DNA of 64,000 nucleotides from Kofleriaceae bacterium (lineage in GTDB: Bacteria > Myxococcota_A > Polyangia > Haliangiales > Haliangiaceae). Made by a program: the position numbers and the translations under genes. Within the stretch, counting starts at the first letter, position 1; each line of letters starts with the position of its first letter. This document shows, piece by piece, positions 53,010 through 62,606 of the stretch. The DNA is taken from positions 1 to 64,000 of the forward strand of contig JAGPCO010000014.1 in NCBI GenBank assembly GCA_018058095.1. Direction: 5' to 3'. The notes under the pieces are model-generated. The model saw only the letters and a program-made list of their open reading frames with translations, was not told the DNA's origin and made no database searches.

Positions 53010-55775
53010 CTACTTGTACTCGGGCTCGACGATCTTGACGTCGGTCAGGCCAGCGTCGGCGAACGCCTTGGTCAACGTCGCGCGGTCGGCCATGGTGACG
53101 ATGACCTCGTTGGCGGGCGGCAGCTCGCTCGCCAGCAGCGCCTTGACCTGGGCCGGCGACACCGCGGCGATCTGCTGCAGCAGCGTGTTGTAGAAGTTGG
53201 TGTCGAGCCCGAACGCGGCGATGAAGCCGAGCCGGCCCGCCACCTCGTACGAGACGGTCGACTCCCCGAGCAGGTCCTGCACCAGCTTGCGGCGGCCGCG
53301 CACGAACTCGACGTCGAAGTCGACGCCCTGGCGCAGCTCCTCGACGCCGGCCCGCATCGCCGCCATCGCCTCGCCGGCGCGGCTGGCGTCGACGGTGCCG
53401 CCCATGGAGTAAGCGGTCGGGCCGACCCGCGGCCCGCGGCCGGCGTAGGTGCCGTAGGTGGCGCCCAGCTTCTCGCGCACCGCCGCCATCTTGCGGTTGA
53501 GCATCTCGGCCAGCACCTGGCGCGCCGCCTCCTGGCCGTCGATCCCGCCCGGCGCGGGGTAGCTGATGGTGACCGCCATCTGCGGCGCCTCCTTGCCGAC
53601 GACGCCGACGTAGGCCGGCCCAGTCCGCTGGTACTGGGTCGGCGCGATCGCCGTGTCCTGGTGGCCCTTGCTCCAGCTGCCGAAGGTGTCGCGCACCAGC
53701 GACTCGGCGGCCTTGGCGTCGAAGTTGCCGGCGATCACCAGCGTCGCGTTGGCGGCCGAGTAGTGCTTGGCGCGGAAGGTGTTCAGCGCGTCGCGCCCGA
53801 GCTGGTCGACCGCAGCCGGGGTCAACACGCCGGTCAGCGTGTAGGGGTGCTCCGGCCCGTACAGGGCGACCAGGCGCTGCCGCTCGAACTCGAGCTGCTG
53901 CTGGGTCGACTGCAGCTTGGAGTCCTCGCGGAAGCGCTTCTGGAAGCGCTCGATCTGCTCCTGCTGGTACTCGCCCGCCTTGATGAACCGATCGAGCGCC
54001 TTGACCATGACGTCGAGGTAGATGTTGATGCCGCCGGTGTAGCAGGTGGTGCGGTCGGCGCTCGACTGACAGCCGACGTTGATGCCGGTGCGGTACATCG
54101 CCTCGGCGTCCATCGGCAGCGACAGGAAGTCGGCGGCCGCGCTGGCCAGGGCCGGGCTGGTCGGGACGTGGGCGTCGCCGACGCGGAACATGAGCTGGGC
54201 CGACACGATCGGCATGCCGTTGTAGGGCAGCAGCGCGACCTGCATGCCGTTGCCGAGGGTGAAGCGCTGCGCGCTGGCCATGCCCTTGAGCTCGGCCGCC
54301 ACCTTGAGCGGGCGCTTGGCCTCACGCGGATCGACCTCGGGGATCTCACGGCTGTCGTGCGACTTGGTCGCGAACTTCAGGTTGGACCGCTTGTCGCCCT
54401 TGATGCCCTCCTTGTTGGGCTTGAACACGGCGATCCGCGCCTTGCTCGGGTCGAGCGCGCGCTTGATGGCGCCGCCGATCGCCGCGCCGTCGAACTTGCC
54501 GATCTTGTCGAGCTCGTTGAACACGTACAGCTCGTTGGAGTCGAAGTCGAACTCCTTGTCGAACTGCACCTTCTCGGCGACCGTGAGCGTGCGCGAGTAC
54601 AGCGACTCCAGGCTGCGGATGAGGTCGGCCTTGCCGCGGTTCTTCGACTCCTCGATCTGGGACCAGGTGCCCTGGTCGAAGCCACGGTGGGCCTGGCGGG
54701 CCGCCTTCCACACGAAGTCGAGCGCGTCGTCGAGCTTGCTCAGGCTCTTGAGCTCGATGAGGATGGCGAACACCGGCGCCTCTTGCCCACCCAGCACCTG
54801 CGGGTAGACGCCGTAGGCGAAGTCGTAGCGGGCGGCGGCCGAGGCGACGCGGGCGAAGGCCTGGCCGATGCCGAACTGGGCCGCCTCGCCCTCCTTGGTG
54901 TTGGCCGCCGGCAGGGCCCAGGCGACGCTGACGATGGGGCGCTCGATGTCGAGGTCGTAGGTCTTGCGGTCCTTGTTGACCCGGACCTCGGCCACCTTGG
55001 CGCGCGCGGCCGGCGTGCGTCGCTCGAGGTTGCCGAACCACTTCTGGATGCTCTTGCTGGCCTCCTCGACCGAGACCCCGCCGGCGATGATCAGGGTGGC
55101 CCGATCCGGCGTGTAGTACTTGTCCATGAACTCGCACACGTCCTTGAGCGTGATGTTCGACAGCTGCTGATCATCGCCGCCGATCATGCGCGCGTAGGCG
55201 TGGTTCTCCGGGTAGACCGAGGACAGCACCAGCTGTGGGATCTGGCCGTCGGCGGTGCCGGTGCGCTGGCGGATCTCGTTGCGGACCACCTCGCGCTCGC
55301 GCAGGAACTGCTCCTCCGGGATGGTCTGGCACCGGTAGAACAGGCGCATGGCGTCGATCTTGAGCAGCGCGTCGAGCTGCTCGACGCGGCCGGCCGCCTG
55401 GTAGTGGGTCGAGTCCCAGTTGGTGAAGGCGTTGACGTAGGTGGTCAGCTGGCCGAGGAAGGTCCACAGCGGCGGGCTGTCGGGCCCGTCGGGCCGCTGC
55501 TGGAACATCATGTGCTCGACCAGGTGGGCGATGCCGGCCTTGCCGGGCGGGTCCTCGCGCGAGCCGACGTCGTAGCGCACGTCGACCTCGATCATCTGCG
55601 TCGACGGGTCGGGCATGATGACGAAGCGCAGGCCGTTCTTCTCGAGGCGGCCACGCTGCTCGGCGTGCTTGAAGGCGAACTTCGGCGTCGACGGCCCACA
55701 CGCCGCCAGCGAGGCGGCGGCGGTGGTGGCGGCGAGCACGGCGACGGACACGAGGCGGAGAGGGGACCTGACCAT
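53010..55775 (-). CDS. M16-family zinc metallopeptidase lipoprotein (two M16 units)
   Basis: 921 residues from ATG 55775. Signal LVSVAVLAATTAAASLAAC with lipobox LAAC. First M16 unit has the inverted zinc motif HLVEH (H84, H88, E87 catalytic) and the distal Glu in EREVVRNEIRQ. The second unit (about residues 480-900) lacks HxxEH and is probably the inactive partner half (VALLPYNGMPIVSAQLMF, ANATLVIAGNFD, GATYGTYAGRGPRVGP). This matches periplasmic pitrilysin-like/PqqL-type clamshell proteases. Leftward, divergent from the PEGA gene. Confidence 0.93.
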   Translation of the reverse strand: MVRSPLRLVSVAVLAATTAAASLAACGPSTPKFAFKHAEQRGRLEKNGLRFVIMPDPSTQMIEVDVRYDVGSREDPPGKAGIAHLVEHMMFQQRPDGPDSPPLWTFLGQLTTYVNAFTNWDSTHYQAAGRVEQLDALLKIDAMRLFYRCQTIPEEQFLREREVVRNEIRQRTGTADGQIPQLVLSSVYPENHAYARMIGGDDQQLSNITLKDVCEFMDKYYTPDRATLIIAGGVSVEEASKSIQKWFGNLERRTPAARAKVAEVRVNKDRKTYDLDIERPIVSVAWALPAANTKEGEAAQFGIGQAFARVASAAARYDFAYGVYPQVLGGQEAPVFAILIELKSLSKLDDALDFVWKAARQAHRGFDQGTWSQIEESKNRGKADLIRSLESLYSRTLTVAEKVQFDKEFDFDSNELYVFNELDKIGKFDGAAIGGAIKRALDPSKARIAVFKPNKEGIKGDKRSNLKFATKSHDSREIPEVDPREAKRPLKVAAELKGMASAQRFTLGNGMQVALLPYNGMPIVSAQLMFRVGDAHVPTSPALASAAADFLSLPMDAEAMYRTGINVGCQSSADRTTCYTGGINIYLDVMVKALDRFIKAGEYQQEQIERFQKRFREDSKLQSTQQQLEFERQRLVALYGPEHPYTLTGVLTPAAVDQLGRDALNTFRAKHYSAANATLVIAGNFDAKAAESLVRDTFGSWSKGHQDTAIAPTQYQRTGPAYVGVVGKEAPQMAVTISYPAPGGIDGQEAARQVLAEMLNRKMAAVREKLGATYGTYAGRGPRVGPTAYSMGGTVDASRAGEAMAAMRAGVEELRQGVDFDVEFVRGRRKLVQDLLGESTVSYEVAGRLGFIAAFGLDTNFYNTLLQQIAAVSPAQVKALLASELPPANEVIVTMADRATLTKAFADAGLTDVKIVEPEYK

Positions 55776-55960
55776 GCGCGGATCTTGGCCAGAACCCACC
55801 GGTTTGCAAGGGCCACGTCGCCTGCCCACGCCTGACCGTCACCGACGAGGTGCGGCGCGCCCGCCGCACCGGCACCCCAGGGAATATCGAGGCGCGGCGC
55901 CAGGTTCCGCCCAGGCGGCGGCGCAGGATCGCGGCCGTGGCGTGATATGTTCGAGCGCCG

Positions 55961-56929
55961 ATGGCCCCCCTCACGCTGGCCCGGCCCGCGCTCCTCGTCG
56001 CCGCGCTGGCGACCATCACGACCGGTGCGCCCCGGGTGGCCCGGGCCGCCCCCCCCGTCGACGACGCAGCGACCGCCGCCGCCGCCGACGCCGAGGCGGC
56101 GCGCGGCGAGGACGAGGCGCGCCGCAGCAACTACGCCGCCGCCATCGATCACTTCGTCGCCGCCGACCGCCTGCGGCCGCGGGCCCGCCACGCCTGCCTG
56201 ATCGGCCTGGCCTACCTGCGACGCAGCATGTGGTCGCACGCCGAGGTGTTCCTCGACCGCTGCCGCCGCCGCGCCAGCGCCGCCGATCCGCTGCCGGAGT
56301 GGATGCCGGCCGCCGAGGAGCAGCTGGCGACCCAGCTGGCGACGGCCCCGGTCACCGCGCTGACGGTGCGGGTCCTGCCGGCCGGCGTCGACGCCCGCGT
56401 CCGCATCGAGCTGTTCGGGGCCGACCAGCAGTTCGATCCGCGCGTGTTCTACCTGCCGGCCGGCGGGCACCGCATCACCGTCGAGGCGCCCGGGTTCGCC
56501 AGCGCGACCGAGACGGTCGAGCTGTTCGGCAAGGGCCAGCAGGAGGTGGAGGTCACGCTGGTGCCGATCGCCCCCGCGTCGGCGCCGATCACGCTCGCGC
56601 CGGCGCCCGCGCGCTCGCGCCTGGCCCGCCCGCTGCTGTACGGCGGCGGGGCGGCGCTGGTGCTGGGCGGCGTGCTGCACGGCCTGGCCTTCCAGGCCCG
56701 CGGCCGGCTGGCCGACGCCACCACCGAGGCCGAGTACGACGAGCACGAGGGTCGGTTCGACCTGACCCGGGCCGGGGCCATCGGCCTGTACGCGCTGGCG
56801 GCTGGCGCGATCACCGCCGGCCTGGTGCTCGAGCTGCGCGGCGGGTCGGAGCGGCGCGAGGCCGGCCTGGCCGTCGGCGCGGTCCCGCTCCCCGGCGGTG
56901 GCCTGGTGTCGGTGGCGCTGGCGCGATGA
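55961..56929 (+). CDS. TPR/PEGA-like secreted protein with C-terminal membrane helices
   Basis: 322 residues. Sec signal (RPALLVAALATITTGAPRVARA), TPR-like helices (EARRSNYAAAIDHFVAADRL), a PEGA-type beta domain (RVFYLPAGGHRITVEAPGFA) and two membrane helices (LLYGGGAALVLGGVLHGLAF, AGAIGLYALAAGAITAGLVL). This arrangement is frequent next to Ser/Thr kinases in myxobacteria. Its stop overlaps the start of the kinase gene (ATGA at 56926-56929), so the two are co-translated. Confidence 0.82.
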   Translation: MAPLTLARPALLVAALATITTGAPRVARAAPPVDDAATAAAADAEAARGEDEARRSNYAAAIDHFVAADRLRPRARHACLIGLAYLRRSMWSHAEVFLDRCRRRASAADPLPEWMPAAEEQLATQLATAPVTALTVRVLPAGVDARVRIELFGADQQFDPRVFYLPAGGHRITVEAPGFASATETVELFGKGQQEVEVTLVPIAPASAPITLAPAPARSRLARPLLYGGGAALVLGGVLHGLAFQARGRLADATTEAEYDEHEGRFDLTRAGAIGLYALAAGAITAGLVLELRGGSERREAGLAVGAVPLPGGGLVSVALAR

Positions 56930-58584
56930 CCGATCCGGCGCACGCGCACGAGCGCTACTGCCCGACCTGCGAGCAGTCGTTCCCGGCCGGGGAGCGCTGC
57001 CCGACCGACGGCACCCAGCTGGTCGTGCTCGGGTCCGGGCCCGACCCGCTGCTCGGCCGCGACCTCGAAGGCCGCTACACCATCTCGGCCCGGCTCGGCG
57101 CCGGCGGCATGGGCACCGTGTACCGCGGCCTGCAGCACTCGGTCGGGCGCGACGTGGCGATCAAGGTCGTCAGCCCCGGCCTGGTCAGCGACCCGATGGT
57201 GATCAAGCGCTTCCTGCGCGAGGCCAAGCTGGCCAGCCGCCTGTCGCACCCCAACGCGGTGTCCATCCTCGACTTCGGCCAGACCCGCGACGGCCTGTTC
57301 TTCCTGGTCATGGAGCTGCTGGTCGGGCGCACGCTCGACCGCCTGCTGCGCGACGAGATCCGGCTGGCGCCGCCGCGGCTGGTCACCCTGGCCGGGCAGA
57401 TCTGCGACGCGCTCGACGGCGCGCACCGGCACGGCGTGGTCCACCGCGACCTCAAGCCGTCCAACATCATGGTGCTGCGCGGCGCCGGCGACCGCGAGCT
57501 GATCAAGGTGCTCGACTTCGGCCTGGCCAAGTCGCTGTCGGTCGAGAACACGTCGACGACGATGACCGCCAGCGGCGCGCTGCTCGGCACGCCGGCGTTC
57601 ATGTCGCCCGAGGCCGCGCTCGGCACCGACGCCGGGCCGGCGGCCGACCTGTACTCGCTCGGCTGCGTGCTGTACGCGGCGGCGTCGGGCCGGCTGCCGT
57701 TCGAGCACACCACCATCCACGAGCTGATCGCGGCCCACGCCGTCGAGCCGCCGCCGCCGGTGGTCGGGGTGCCGCCGGCGCTGGGCGCGGTGATCATGCG
57801 CCTGCTGGCCAAGGACCCGGCCGATCGCTACGCCTCGGCGGCCGAGACCCGGCACGCCCTCGAGGCCGCGCTGGCCCGGCACGACAGCACGCCGGCCGTG
57901 GACGTCACCTTGCCGCCGACCGCGAGCGCCGAGCGTATGGCGGCGGCGACGCTGGCGACCGGGCCGGGCCTGGCGCTGGCGGCGACGATCACCCCGGCCA
58001 CGCCGGTGATGCCGGCGGCGAGCGCGGCGAGCGCGGCGAGCGCGGCGAGCGCGGCGCCGGAGTCGAGCGCGGCACCGGCGGCGGCCGCGGTGAGCGCGGT
58101 GGCGACGGTCGTGCCAGCGCGGGCGCGGCGCGGGCGCTGGCCGCTGCTCCTCGGTGGCGTGGCCGTGCTGGCCGGCGCGGCGGTGGCCTTGCGTGGCCTC
58201 GCTCGCGACCCTGCCGCCGTCGATCCATCGGCGCCGTCGACCTCGCCGCCCGCGCTGGTGTCGCCCGCCGACGCGACGCAGGCGCCCGGCGCCGACCCGC
58301 TCGACGGCGGCGCAGCGGCGCCGGTGATGGCGCTGATCGATGGCGGCGATGATCGACCGGCGTCACCAGTCGACGCGGCGCCGCCCCGGCCCGACGCGGC
58401 GGTGCGCGCGGGTGATCGCCCTCGGCCCGATGCGGCGGTGCGTGCGGGTGATCGCCCTCGCCCCGACGCCGGCGCGCCTCGCCCCGACGCGGCCGCGCCG
58501 CTGGCCGCGCCGCCGCCCGACGCGGCCGCGCCTCGCCGCCCCGACGCTCGCCCTCCTGCTCCCGGTGAAGACACGCCGTTCTGA
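56926..58584 (+). CDS. Hanks-type serine/threonine protein kinase, membrane-anchored
   Basis: 552 residues from ATG 56926. N-terminal zinc-ribbon-like CPTCEQSFPAGERCPTDG, then a complete kinase domain: LGAGGMGTVY, VAIK, HRDLKPSN (catalytic Asp), DFG, and SPE in the activation-loop end. A long Ala/Ser/Pro-rich region leads to one membrane helix (WPLLLGGVAVLAGAAVAL), after which is a DA-rich tail of PRPDAAVRAGDR repeats outside the cytoplasm. No PASTA domain. Coupled to the PEGA protein, which may be a partner or sensor; that is inference. Confidence 0.94.
   Translation: MTDPAHAHERYCPTCEQSFPAGERCPTDGTQLVVLGSGPDPLLGRDLEGRYTISARLGAGGMGTVYRGLQHSVGRDVAIKVVSPGLVSDPMVIKRFLREAKLASRLSHPNAVSILDFGQTRDGLFFLVMELLVGRTLDRLLRDEIRLAPPRLVTLAGQICDALDGAHRHGVVHRDLKPSNIMVLRGAGDRELIKVLDFGLAKSLSVENTSTTMTASGALLGTPAFMSPEAALGTDAGPAADLYSLGCVLYAAASGRLPFEHTTIHELIAAHAVEPPPPVVGVPPALGAVIMRLLAKDPADRYASAAETRHALEAALARHDSTPAVDVTLPPTASAERMAAATLATGPGLALAATITPATPVMPAASAASAASAASAAPESSAAPAAAAVSAVATVVPARARRGRWPLLLGGVAVLAGAAVALRGLARDPAAVDPSAPSTSPPALVSPADATQAPGADPLDGGAAAPVMALIDGGDDRPASPVDAAPPRPDAAVRAGDRPRPDAAVRAGDRPRPDAGAPRPDAAAPLAAPPPDAAAPRRPDARPPAPGEDTPF
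58385..58560. repeat. Coding repeats (GGCGGTGCG-type) in kinase tail
   Basis: A direct repeat of about 42 bp, containing GGTGATCGCCCTCGGCCCGA or GGTGATCGCCCTCGCCCCGA, encodes PRPDAAVRAGDR units in the extracytoplasmic tail of the Ser/Thr kinase. Confidence 0.65.
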
Positions 58585-58595
58585 GGACGCTCGCC

Positions 58596-59978
58596 ATGAC
58601 CACCACCCGCACCCCTCGCTCGTCGCCGTCGCTCGTGTCGACCTCGCTGCTCGCGTCCGCGCTGACGCTCGGCGTCGGCTGCCTGAGCAAGCCCGACCGC
58701 CCACTCGTGCAGGACGGCGGCGGCATCGACGCGGCCGGGCCGGGCCCCGACGCCAACCCCTGCCCGGGCGGAGGCACCCCCTTCGCGGCCGACCTCGTGC
58801 TCCGGCGCAACCAGGCGCTGGGTGACCTCGGCGGCGATGGTCGCGACGACGTGGTGCTGTGGGGCCGAGGCAACAGCGGCTCCGGCCGCGGGGTCGCGGT
58901 GGTCGTCCCCGGTTCGCAGATGGATCTGTCGTGTGCGCCGATCCAGCTCGAGTTCCCAGCCGACGTCGAGCCGCTCGACGTCCGCATCGTCAACCTCAAC
59001 CTGGCCGGCCCGCCCGACCTGGTGATGTTCGGGCGCGACACCAGCCCGAGCCCGGTCGCGTATCGGGTCATCGCGTACCTCGACCTCGACCTGAGCAGCC
59101 CGGGCACCCCGGTCACCACGCAGATCCCGCTCGCGTTCTTCCCGTCCCAGCTCGGCGGGGTCCTGACCAACCCCTTGCCGGTGGTGGTCACCACCTGGTC
59201 CTCCAGCACCTACGCCGAGCTGGTCATCGGCGGCCTCGATGCCGCCTATGGGCGGATCCCGTTCGAGCTGGCGGAGGGCACCTTCGGCGCCATCGCCGCG
59301 CGTGACCTGACCGAGGGCGCCGGGGGGATCTCCAACGTGCAGGACCTGACCGGGATGTCGACCGGCAACCCCAAGCTCCTGGTGGCGACGACCCAGTCGA
59401 CCGTGTACCGGATGCGCGGCAGCGCCGACGGCGCGATCCTGGCCGCGGTGAGCCCGGGCAGCGTGGACCTGACCCAGCAGGATCGCCGGTCGGTGCGCTG
59501 GCTGCGCGAGCCGGTCGGCGCCGACCTCAACCTCGGCATCACCGCGGCCGGGACCGTCGCGCTCGATGGCTTCGACCTCATCATCGTGCCCGACGCCGCC
59601 GGCATGGCGCCGTCGGTGGTGCACGCGAGCGACCCGAGCCTGAGCGGGTACACCGTGCGCGACTACGCGCTCGGCCACGTCGACGCCGACAACCAGGTCG
59701 ACGCCATCCTGGTGGTGCAGAGCCTGACCACCGTCGAGCTGCGGGTCTACCTCGACGTGCCGATGAGCGGGACGCCGTTGCTCACGCCGCTGAAAACCGT
59801 GGTCGGCCAGAGCCCGTCGATCGTGGCGGTGGGCGACTTCGACGGCGCCACCACCAGCCCCGACACGATCCGCCTGTTCAGCACCACGCCGGGTATGGCG
59901 GCCCCCGCCTGCTACCACGTGCTGCCAGACGCGGCGGGGTCGTGCCTGGTCACCTGCGGCGTCACCACCTGCCCGTGA
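58596..59978 (+). CDS. FG-GAP/VCBS-like beta-propeller lipoprotein
   Basis: 460 residues. Signal with lipobox in LTLGVGC, then a DA/GG linker (QDGGGIDAAGPGPDANPC). The body shows FG-GAP-like motifs (LGDLGGDGRDDVVLWG, AVGDFDGATTSPDTIRLF, GHVDADNQVDAILVV), each with the D-x-D/N-x-D-like calcium loop, suggesting a seven-bladed propeller. A C-terminal CYHVLPDAAGSCLVTC segment has Cys. Located 11 bp after the kinase gene; could share its transcript. Confidence 0.82.
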   Translation: MTTTRTPRSSPSLVSTSLLASALTLGVGCLSKPDRPLVQDGGGIDAAGPGPDANPCPGGGTPFAADLVLRRNQALGDLGGDGRDDVVLWGRGNSGSGRGVAVVVPGSQMDLSCAPIQLEFPADVEPLDVRIVNLNLAGPPDLVMFGRDTSPSPVAYRVIAYLDLDLSSPGTPVTTQIPLAFFPSQLGGVLTNPLPVVVTTWSSSTYAELVIGGLDAAYGRIPFELAEGTFGAIAARDLTEGAGGISNVQDLTGMSTGNPKLLVATTQSTVYRMRGSADGAILAAVSPGSVDLTQQDRRSVRWLREPVGADLNLGITAAGTVALDGFDLIIVPDAAGMAPSVVHASDPSLSGYTVRDYALGHVDADNQVDAILVVQSLTTVELRVYLDVPMSGTPLLTPLKTVVGQSPSIVAVGDFDGATTSPDTIRLFSTTPGMAAPACYHVLPDAAGSCLVTCGVTTCP

Positions 59979-60017
59979 CCGCGCCGCGCGCGCGTGCTCG
60001 TGGCAGACTGCGCGGCC

Positions 60018-60698
60018 ATGGCGTCCGCCGTCGTCCTGCTCTCGGGGGGTCTCGACTCGACCACCACCCTGGCCATCGCCCGCAGCCAGGGGTTTGCCTG
60101 CCACGCCCTCACCGTGCGCTACGGCCAGCTGCACGCCTGTGAGCTCGACGCCGCCCGCGCCGCCGCCGCCGCCCACGGCGCCGTCGCCCACCAGGTCGTC
60201 GACCTCGACCTGCGGCCGCTGGCGCGCTCGGCCCTGACCGACGCCAGCGTGGCCGTGCCCAAGGACCGCTCGCTGGCCGACATCGGCGCGCCCGGCGACG
60301 TGCCGTCGACCTACGTGCCGGCCCGCAACACCGTGCTCATGGCGCTGGCGCTGGCCTGGGCCGAGTCGATCGGCGCGCGCGACCTGTTCCTCGGCGTCAA
60401 CGTGCTCGACGCCAGCGGTTACCCCGACTGCCGGCCGGCCTTCGTCGACGCATTCGAAGCGCTGGCCCAGGTCGCCACCCGCACCGGCGGCTTCCACGTC
60501 CACGCCCCGCTCATCGCCATGACCAAGGCCGACATCATCCGCGCCGGCCTGGCCCTCGGCGTCGACTACGCCGCCACCCACAGCTGCTACGACCCGGGCC
60601 CGGGCGGCGGCGCGTGTGGCCGGTGCGACGCCTGCCTGCTGCGCAAGAAGGGCTTCGCCGACGCCGGCGTGCCCGACCCGACGCGTTACGCCGCGTGA
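60018..60698 (+). CDS. queC: 7-cyano-7-deazaguanine synthase QueC
   Basis: Converts 7-carboxy-7-deazaguanine to preQ0 in queuosine/7-deazapurine biosynthesis, ATP- and zinc-dependent. 226 residues from ATG 60018 (GTG 59994 is alternative). PP-loop [49 protein letters not shown], and the zinc site HSCYDP...[14 protein letters not shown]. Length is normal. No other que genes nearby; the pathway may also feed DNA modification, but nothing indicates that here. Confidence 0.95.
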   Translation: MASAVVLLSGGLDSTTTLAIARSQGFACHALTVRYGQLHACELDAARAAAAAHGAVAHQVVDLDLRPLARSALTDASVAVPKDRSLADIGAPGDVPSTYVPARNTVLMALALAWAESIGARDLFLGVNVLDASGYPDCRPAFVDAFEALAQVATRTGGFHVHAPLIAMTKADIIRAGLALGVDYAATHSCYDPGPGGGACGRCDACLLRKKGFADAGVPDPTRYAA

Positions 60699-60699
60699 G

Positions 60700-61545
60700 T
60701 CAGCGCGCTCGCGCCTGCGCCTGCGTCTGCACCAGCGTCCGCATGCGCTCGTTGACGCCGGCCGGCCACGGTGGCTGCGCGCCGGCCGTCAGGCCGTCGA
60801 CGGTCAGGCCGGCGTCGCGGCACAACCAGGTCGCCAGGTCGGCCATCGTGTAGTTCTCCGAGCCGCGGTCGCCGCTGATCGAGGAGCCCCGGTTGATCGC
60901 CCCGACCTCCTCCTTGCGATCGAACCACGGCAGCAGCAGCGGGCACAGCTCCGGCCGGGCGACGTACCGAAAGAGCCGGGCGTGTTCTTCGGCCTCGTCG
61001 GCGCTGGCGCCCCGAAGCGCACGCGCGAAGGTGGTGGTGGCCGCCGGCGCGCGCAGGTGGACCTGGGCCGCCGTCCACGCCAGCCGGGCCTCGGGGCCAC
61101 GCGCGAGCGCACGCAGGGGCGCCAGCTGCCGCGCCGACGTGGCGTGGCGGCCGGCCGCCAGCAGCACCAGCGCGCGCCCGGTGTCACCGCTGGCCGATGG
61201 CGCCAGCGCGGTGATGACCGACAGGCACGGCTGCGCCGGCGTGGTGGTGGTGTTGAGCGACACCATCACGCCGTCGATCCAGTCGGCGTCGTCGGTGGCG
61301 CGCGGCCGCGCCCGCACGAAGCGGGTGGCCTGGCGACAATCGGCCTTGATCAGCGCGAGGACCACCGTCTCGCGCTCGAACGCGTCGAGCGTGGGCCAGG
61401 CCCGGGTCGCCTCGGCCACCTGGTCGGCCACCGGCTTGACCGGCGCCGTGGGGGCGGGCGTGGGCTGGGCCTGGGCCTGGGCCGTCCCGGCCACGACGAG
61501 GCCACACAGGCTGAGCACGAGGTGGGTACGGGCACGGTCGGGCAT
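60700..61545 (-). CDS. Exported protein of unknown function
   Basis: 281 residues from ATG 61545. Signal peptide HLVLSLCGLVVAGTAQAQAQ with AQA-like cleavage; the mature part is helical and Ala/Arg-rich, with HEAT/TPR-like repeats (QLAPLRALARGPEARLAWTAAQ) and a C-terminal SENYTMADLATWLCRDAGLTV. Three or four Cys occur. A GTGCGTTCAC sits about 20 bp upstream of the start region. No family recognised. Convergent with queC, stop 2 bp from its stop. Confidence 0.75.
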   Translation of the reverse strand: MPDRARTHLVLSLCGLVVAGTAQAQAQPTPAPTAPVKPVADQVAEATRAWPTLDAFERETVVLALIKADCRQATRFVRARPRATDDADWIDGVMVSLNTTTTPAQPCLSVITALAPSASGDTGRALVLLAAGRHATSARQLAPLRALARGPEARLAWTAAQVHLRAPAATTTFARALRGASADEAEEHARLFRYVARPELCPLLLPWFDRKEEVGAINRGSSISGDRGSENYTMADLATWLCRDAGLTVDGLTAGAQPPWPAGVNERMRTLVQTQAQARAR

Positions 61546-61613
61546 GGCTGGCCGGGTAGCATACCCGTGAACGCACCAGCGCCCGGCCCGGTCTGATGCC
61601 CGGGGCCGCCCGC

Positions 61614-62513
61614 TCACTGGCACGGCAAGCCGGCGATGCGGACCAGGTTGCCGTTGGTGCTGGCGATCCAGGCCGCGCCGGCGGCGTCGTCGAGGCCGAT
61701 GCCGCTGGCCCCGGACGCGACCTCCGTCGGCAGCGCGTACTCGTCGACCAGCGTGCCGGTCGGCGTGAACACCGCCAGCGTCGGCTCGTCGCTCGACACC
61801 ACGAACAGGTAGCCGTTGGACCGGCACACCTCGAGGTCGCCGTAGTTGACCGAGAACGCCGGCAGCACCGAGAAGCTGGCCAGCACCGCGCCGGTGGTGG
61901 CGTCGAGCTCGGCGATGACGTTGCCGACGGTGTCGCCCGGGACCCGGTCCTGCACCGCGAACACCGTGCCGCGCATCGGGTGGAGGGCGGCGCCGACCAC
62001 GTGGCTGGCGCCGAACGCGGTGGCCAGCACGACCGCGCTGCCGCCCTGCGCGGCATACAGCTCGGCGCTGTCGGTCTCGCCGTTGACGAACACCACGTCA
62101 CCGGCGGCGAGCGTGGTGGTGCCGAGCGTGAACGCCGCCCCGGCCACCTCGACGTCGACGTCGTTGGCGACCTCACCCGGCCGGGCGATCGGCGTGCCGG
62201 CCACACCAGCGCCGCTGAACGGGTGGAGCATCGCGCCGCTGCACGGGTAGACCCACACCGTGTCGGTGCTGGCGGCGTAGCCGACCCCACACAGCGCGCC
62301 CAGCCCGCCCGGGAACGTGGCCGTGGTGCTCAGCGACGGCGCCGCGTCGGGCGCGGCGTCGTCGGTGCTGGTGGCGGCGTCGGCGGCGCTGGTGGCGGCG
62401 TCAGGGACGGGCGCGTCGATCCGGCCGGCCGCGTCGGGCAGCTTGCCACCGTCGCTGCCACACGCGGTGGTGGCCGCGAACACGAGGGCCAGGACGAGGT
62501 GTCGCGTCGACAT
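61614..62513 (-). CDS. Beta-propeller-like lipoprotein
   Basis: 299 residues; signal LVLALVFAATTAC with lipobox TTAC, then a DA-rich linker (PDAAGRIDAPVPDAATSAAD). The mature domain shows repeated short beta segments with DTVWVYP, AELDATTGAVLASFSVLP, NYGDLEVCRSNGYLFVVS and AAWIASTNGNLVRI, as in SMP-30/NHL-type propellers. No catalytic residues assigned. Leftward; shares a divergent promoter region with the next gene. Confidence 0.78.
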   Translation of the reverse strand: MSTRHLVLALVFAATTACGSDGGKLPDAAGRIDAPVPDAATSAADAATSTDDAAPDAAPSLSTTATFPGGLGALCGVGYAASTDTVWVYPCSGAMLHPFSGAGVAGTPIARPGEVANDVDVEVAGAAFTLGTTTLAAGDVVFVNGETDSAELYAAQGGSAVVLATAFGASHVVGAALHPMRGTVFAVQDRVPGDTVGNVIAELDATTGAVLASFSVLPAFSVNYGDLEVCRSNGYLFVVSSDEPTLAVFTPTGTLVDEYALPTEVASGASGIGLDDAAGAAWIASTNGNLVRIAGLPCQ

Positions 62514-62606
62514 CCGGCCATTCTACACACGCGCGCCTGAGCTTCGACCGCGGCGTCGCGTCGACGCGGTCGCCCGATCACCGCAGAGATCGGCGACACT
62601 CCCTTC

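Noticed and set aside
52986-55835. 949-codon rightward frame opposite the M16 protease gene
   Set aside because: Antisense shadow of a high-GC gene; Arg/Gly/Val-rich without domains, whereas the minus strand encodes clear M16 motifs.
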